A stretch of DNA of 64,000 nt, taken from NCBI RefSeq assembly GCF_030052815.1, contig NC_079504.1, positions 44,980,363 to 45,044,362 of the forward strand. The letters run 5' to 3'. Position numbers and translations under genes: made by a program. Of this stretch, positions 60,601 to 64,000 are shown piece by piece. The notes under the pieces are model-generated. The model worked only from the letters and a program-made list of their open reading frames with translations. It made no database searches and was not told where the DNA came from. Position 1 is the stretch's first letter. Every line of letters starts with the position of its first letter. The DNA comes from Hevea brasiliensis. Lineage: Eukaryota; Streptophyta; Magnoliopsida; Malpighiales; Euphorbiaceae.

Positions 60601-61751
60601 ACCACCTGAGTTTGTTGCTCAGGGGGAGTTGGGTAAAGTTTGTAGGCTTCGAAAGTCTCTTTATGGCTTGAAACAAAGTCCTAGGGCCTGATTGGGGAGA
60701 TTCAGTGAAACAGTATAGGAATTTAGTATGCAAAAGAGAAGTGTGATCACTCAGTATTTTATAGGCAATCTGAGGCTGGTCTAATTCTCCTGGTAGTCTA
60801 TGTGGATGACATTGTCATCATTGAGAGTGACTCTGCAGATATTTCATCTCTTAAAACCTTCCTCCAAACCCAGTTTCAGACCACAGACTTGGGATTGTAA
60901 AAGTATTTCTTGGGTATTGAAGTTATAAGAAGTAAGAAGGGTATTTTCTTGTCTCAAAGAAAATATGTCCTCGATTTATTGACAGAGACAAGAAATTTAG
61001 GTGCTAAGCCTTAAAGTGCACTAATGACTTCAAATTTACAACTGTTAGCAGGGGATAGTGAGTTGTTTGAAGATCCAGAGAGATACAGGAGATAGGAAAA
61101 TTGAACTACCTTACAGTCACTCTTCCTAACATTGCTTATGCCTGTAGTGTGGTAAGTCAGTTTATGTCTTCCCCAACTGTTGCTCATTGGGAAGCCTTAG
61201 GACAAATCTTGTGTTATCTGAAGAGCGCTCCAGGAAGAGGTTTGTTATATGGTAATCATGGGCATTTGAATGTTGAATGTTTTTCAAACGCTGATTGGGC
61301 TAGATCTAAGGTTGACAGGAAGTCAACTACTGGATATTGCGTTTTTGTTGGAGGAAATTTGGTGTCTTGGAGAAGCAAGAAGCAGAGTATAGTTTCTCGA
61401 TCTAATGCTGAATTCGAATACAGAGCCATGGCACAATCAATATGTGAGGTAATGTGGATACTTCAATTACTAGATGAGACAGGTTTTAAGACCTCCCTGC
61501 CTGCGAAATTGTGGTGTGATAATCAAGCTGCTCTCCATATTGCTTCTAATCCAGTGTTTCATGAGCGGACCAAACATATTGAGATTGATTGTCACTTTGT
61601 TCGTGAAAAGATTCAATAACAGATCATCTCAACAGGGCACATCAAAACTGGAGAGCAGTTAGGAGATATTTTCACAAAAGCTCTGAATGGAGCTAGGATT
61701 GACTACATTTGTAACAAGTTGGGCATGATTAACATCTATGCTCCAACTTAA
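57627..61751 (+). pseudogene. Copia B gag-pol, multiple stops and frameshifts
   Basis: Recognisable parts in order: gag (about 57,630-58,386, stop at 57,793); zinc knuckle CYYCHEPSHTKYNC at about 58,370, after a frameshift; protease with DFGATDHM at about 58,640 in place of the usual DSGA, just after an in-frame stop; pre-integrase zinc motif (CRLGHPS ... CESCQFAKHHR); integrase core (HSDVWG, FVDDYSR, RSDNAKEY, QNGVAEK) with frameshifts near 59,300 and 59,670; reverse transcriptase ([29 protein letters not shown]; catalytic YVDD near 60,800) with a stop at 60,689; RNase H (SNADWA, STTGYC, WCDNQAA, ERTKHIEID); end at 61,751. No start codon in frame with gag is evident. It cannot produce a complete polyprotein. 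Confidence 0.93.
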
Positions 61752-61763
61752 GGGGAAGTGTTA
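61752..61763 (+). promoter_or_regulatory. Polypurine tract of copia B
   Basis: GGGGAAGTGTTA lies between the pol stop and the 3' LTR. The same tract is copied before each additional LTR in the tandem array (62,578-62,589 and 63,388-63,399). Confidence 0.8.
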
Positions 61764-62589
61764 TGGAAAGTTAATCACTATATTATTTCTTTGTATATTC
61801 TGTATTTTGTATTCCTATTTAGGATTTCTTATTTAGGATTTCTTCCTAATTAGTAGAACACAATTATAGGAATCAATTGTATATATATACCCATGTACAG
61901 ATTAATTGAAATTAAGGAGAATCATCTCTTTCTACAGTAACAACTGTTACAGTAATAATTCAGTTGATAAAAAACACATGCAAGCAGCTTTTTTTTTTTT
62001 TTTGCTACTGTTTCTATTACATTTTTTTTTTTCAAAATTTCACCTAAACTTCTCCTTTCTACAAATCTCTCCCTTATTCTTTTTTAAGCTAAGATCATCA
62101 TAAATATTTTTATTCTCCACAAATACTTGCAAAAAGTGAGTATTATTTATTGTTTTTTGCATATTTGTTGAAGAAAATTTTATTTGATGTTAGATTTGTT
62201 GTTAAATTTATAGTACAAAGCATTGGTTTGTTCAATCTATAGGTTAATGTGTTTTTTTTTTTTTCTAATTTGAATTATTTTTCAAAATTAATTTTACTAA
62301 AATATATTATTAATGATATTTAATTTGATGTGTTTATGCTTATTATATAATTGTGTATCTTAGTTTTACTTATATTTACCAATATCTATTCATTTTATGA
62401 ATTTTGCAAAATTTTAAAAAAAGTTACGGCATGAAAAGATTCAATAATGAGATCATCTCAACGGGCACATCAAACCGAGAGCAGTTAGGAGATATTTTCA
62501 CAAAAGCTCTGAATGGAGCTAGGATTGACTACATTTGTAACAAGTTGGGCATGATTAACATCTATGCTCCAACTTAAGGGGAAGTGTTA

Positions 62590-62762
62590 TGGAAAGTTAA
62601 TCACTATATTATTTCTTTGTATATTCTGTATTTTGTATTCCTATTTAGGATTTCTTATTTAGGATTTCTTCCTAATTAGTAGAACACAATTATAGGAATC
62701 AATTGTATATATATACCCATGTACAGATTAATTGAAATTAAGGAGAATCATCTCTTTCTACA
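62590..62762 (+). repeat. Duplicate copia B LTR, unit 2
   Basis: As far as I can read, identical to the 3' LTR at 61,764-61,936. It carries the same six differences from the 5' LTR, so it derives from the 3' LTR by duplication, not by a new insertion. Confidence 0.95.
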
Positions 62763-63399
62763 GTAACAACTGTTACCGTAATAATTCAGTTGATAAAAAA
62801 CACATGCAAGCAGCTTTTTTTTTTTTTTTTGCTACTGTTTCTATTACATTTTTTTTTTCAAAATTTCACCTAAACTTCTCCTTTCTACAAATCTCTCCCT
62901 TATTCTTTTTTAAGCTAAGATCATCATAAATATTTTTATTCTCCACAAATACTTGCAAAAAGTGAGTATTATTTATTGAAGAAAATTTTATTTGATGTTA
63001 GATTTGTTGTTAAATTTATAGTACAAAGCATTGGTTTGTTCAATCTATAGGTTAATGTGTTTTTTTTTTATTCTAATTTGAATTATTTTTCAAAATTAAT
63101 TTTACTAAAATATATTATTAATGATATTTAATTTGATGTGTTTATGCTTATTATATAATTGTGTATCTTAGTTTTACTTATATTTACCAATATCTATTCA
63201 TTTTATGAATTTTGCAAAATTTTAAAAAAAGTTACGGCATGAAAAGATTCAATAACAGATCATCTCAACAGGGCACATCAAAACTGGAGAGCAGTTAGGA
63301 GATATTTTCACAAAAGCTCTGAATGGAGCTAGGATTGACTACATTTGTAACAAGTTGGGCATGATTAACATCTATGCTCCAACTTAAGGGGAAGTGTTA

Positions 63400-63572
63400 T
63401 GGAAAGTTAATCACTATATTATTTCTTTGTATATTCTGTATTTTGTATTCCTATTTAGGATTTCTTATTTAGGATTTCTTCCTAATTAGTAGAACACAAT
63501 TATAGGAATCAATTGTATATATATACCCATGTACAGATTAATTGAAATTAAGGAGAATCATCTCTTTCTACA
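63400..63572 (+). repeat. Duplicate copia B LTR, unit 3
   Basis: Same sequence as the LTR in unit 2, with the same upstream pol tail and the same downstream GTAACAACTGTTACC flank. Confidence 0.95.
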
Positions 63573-64000
63573 GTAACAACTGTTACCGTAATAATTCAGT
63601 TGATAAAAAACACATGCAAGCAGCTTTTTTTTTTTTTTTTGCTACTGTTTCTATTACATTTTTTTTTTCAAAATTTCACCTAAACTTCTCCTTTCTACAA
63701 ATCTCTCCCTTATTCTTTTTTAAGCTAAGATCATCATAAATATTTTTATTCTCCACAAATACTTGCAAAAAGTGAGTATTATTTATTGAAGAAAATTTTA
63801 TTTGATGTTAGATTTGTTGTTAAATTTATAGTACAAAGCATTGGTTTGTTCAATCTATAGGTTAATGTGTTTTTTTTTTATTCTAATTTGAATTATTTTT
63901 CAAAATTAATTTTACTAAAATATATTATTAATGATATTTAATTTGATGTGTTTATGCTTATTATATAATTGTGTATCTTAGTTTTACTTATATTTACCAA

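Larger units (their letters stand above)
57147..61936 (+). mobile_element. Ty1/copia retrotransposon (copia B), decayed
   Basis: The 173-bp LTRs at 57,147-57,319 and 61,764-61,936 start TGGAAAGT and end TTTCTACA. They differ by six transitions. A primer-binding site follows the first and a purine tract precedes the second. The flanks GTAAA (57,142-57,146) and GTAAC (61,937-61,941) look like a TSD with one mismatch. The order gag, protease, integrase, reverse transcriptase, RNase H is copia. Short LTRs suggest an Ale/Retrofit-type lineage, which is an inference from size only. Confidence 0.92.
61605..64000 (+). repeat. Tandem array of ~0.8-kb units: copia B tail + 3' LTR + flank
   Basis: Units begin 'gaaaagattcaataa' at 61,605, 62,433 and 63,241, giving periods of 828 and 808 bp; the third runs to the window edge. 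Each contains the last ~150 bp of pol, the polypurine tract, a complete 173-bp LTR (61,764-61,936; 62,590-62,762; 63,400-63,572) and about 490 bp of flanking non-element DNA. The join 'gttacggcat/gaaaag' is identical at both junctions. Units 2 and 3 share an 18-bp deletion relative to unit 1 and other changes. Small identical 65-codon ORFs in each unit are artefacts. Confidence 0.95.

Noticed and set aside
61906..63739. Three near-identical 65-codon ORFs
   Set aside because: Each starts in the LTR end and runs into a poly(T) flank; they recur only because the unit is tandemly repeated.

Overview
The window is nuclear DNA from a flowering plant, most likely a eudicot. It is AT-rich, has short spliced exons in long introns, and is dominated by plant-type LTR retrotransposons and class II transposons. 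I cannot name the species from the sequence. Three host genes are present. The rest is transposon tissue, much of which can be resolved to exact ends because target-site duplications (TSDs) survive.

Positions 1-24,355 are a nested retrotransposon block. There are three copies of one long-LTR family (here family A): a fragment at 1-997, an inverted solo LTR at 8,146-10,841 (TSD TTACG), and a solo LTR at 11,790-24,350 (TSD AATAT). A different solo LTR (family B, TSD AATTT) lies at 1,270-4,844 and has the end sequences of Tekay/Del-type Ty3/gypsy elements. The third family A copy carries a 555-bp internal tandem duplication. It was then split by a complete Ty1/copia element at 14,798-24,157 (TSD GGTCG, about 2.1-kb LTRs, minus strand), whose gag-pol is decayed and has lost its protease. 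The inverted family A LTR sits in the middle of a minisatellite array (7,255-8,140 and 10,847-11,270).

Positions 24,356-36,900 run from AT-rich intergenic DNA with a TRIM-like mini-retroelement into an intact eight-coding-exon gene for a TLC-domain membrane protein (plus strand, coding 29,386-35,141). Its first coding intron carries a Tourist-like MITE, a LINE 3' fragment and a 0.6-kb foldback element. From 36,918 to 40,975 there is a complete but dead hAT transposon with an 8-bp TSD.

Positions 41,000-57,146 hold AT-rich spacer with small repeats, then a two-exon mitochondrial calcium uniporter (MCU) gene (plus strand, 48,233-51,761). Convergent to it are the last eight exons of a RecQ-family helicase, closest in my recollection to plant RECQSIM (minus strand, 53,410-56,631). 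The helicase-core exons are not seen in the window. Upstream of the visible exons lie a decayed Ty1/copia element (57,147-61,936) and at least three tandem ~0.8-kb units (61,605-64,000), each carrying the element's tail, its 3' LTR and about 0.5 kb of flank.

The three host genes are ordinary housekeeping genes with no visible operon-like relation. I found no evidence of a new biological system. The most unusual structures are the tandem amplification of the copia 3' end, the TSD-resolved nesting, and the recurrent conversion of Trp codons to stops in three unrelated transposons.
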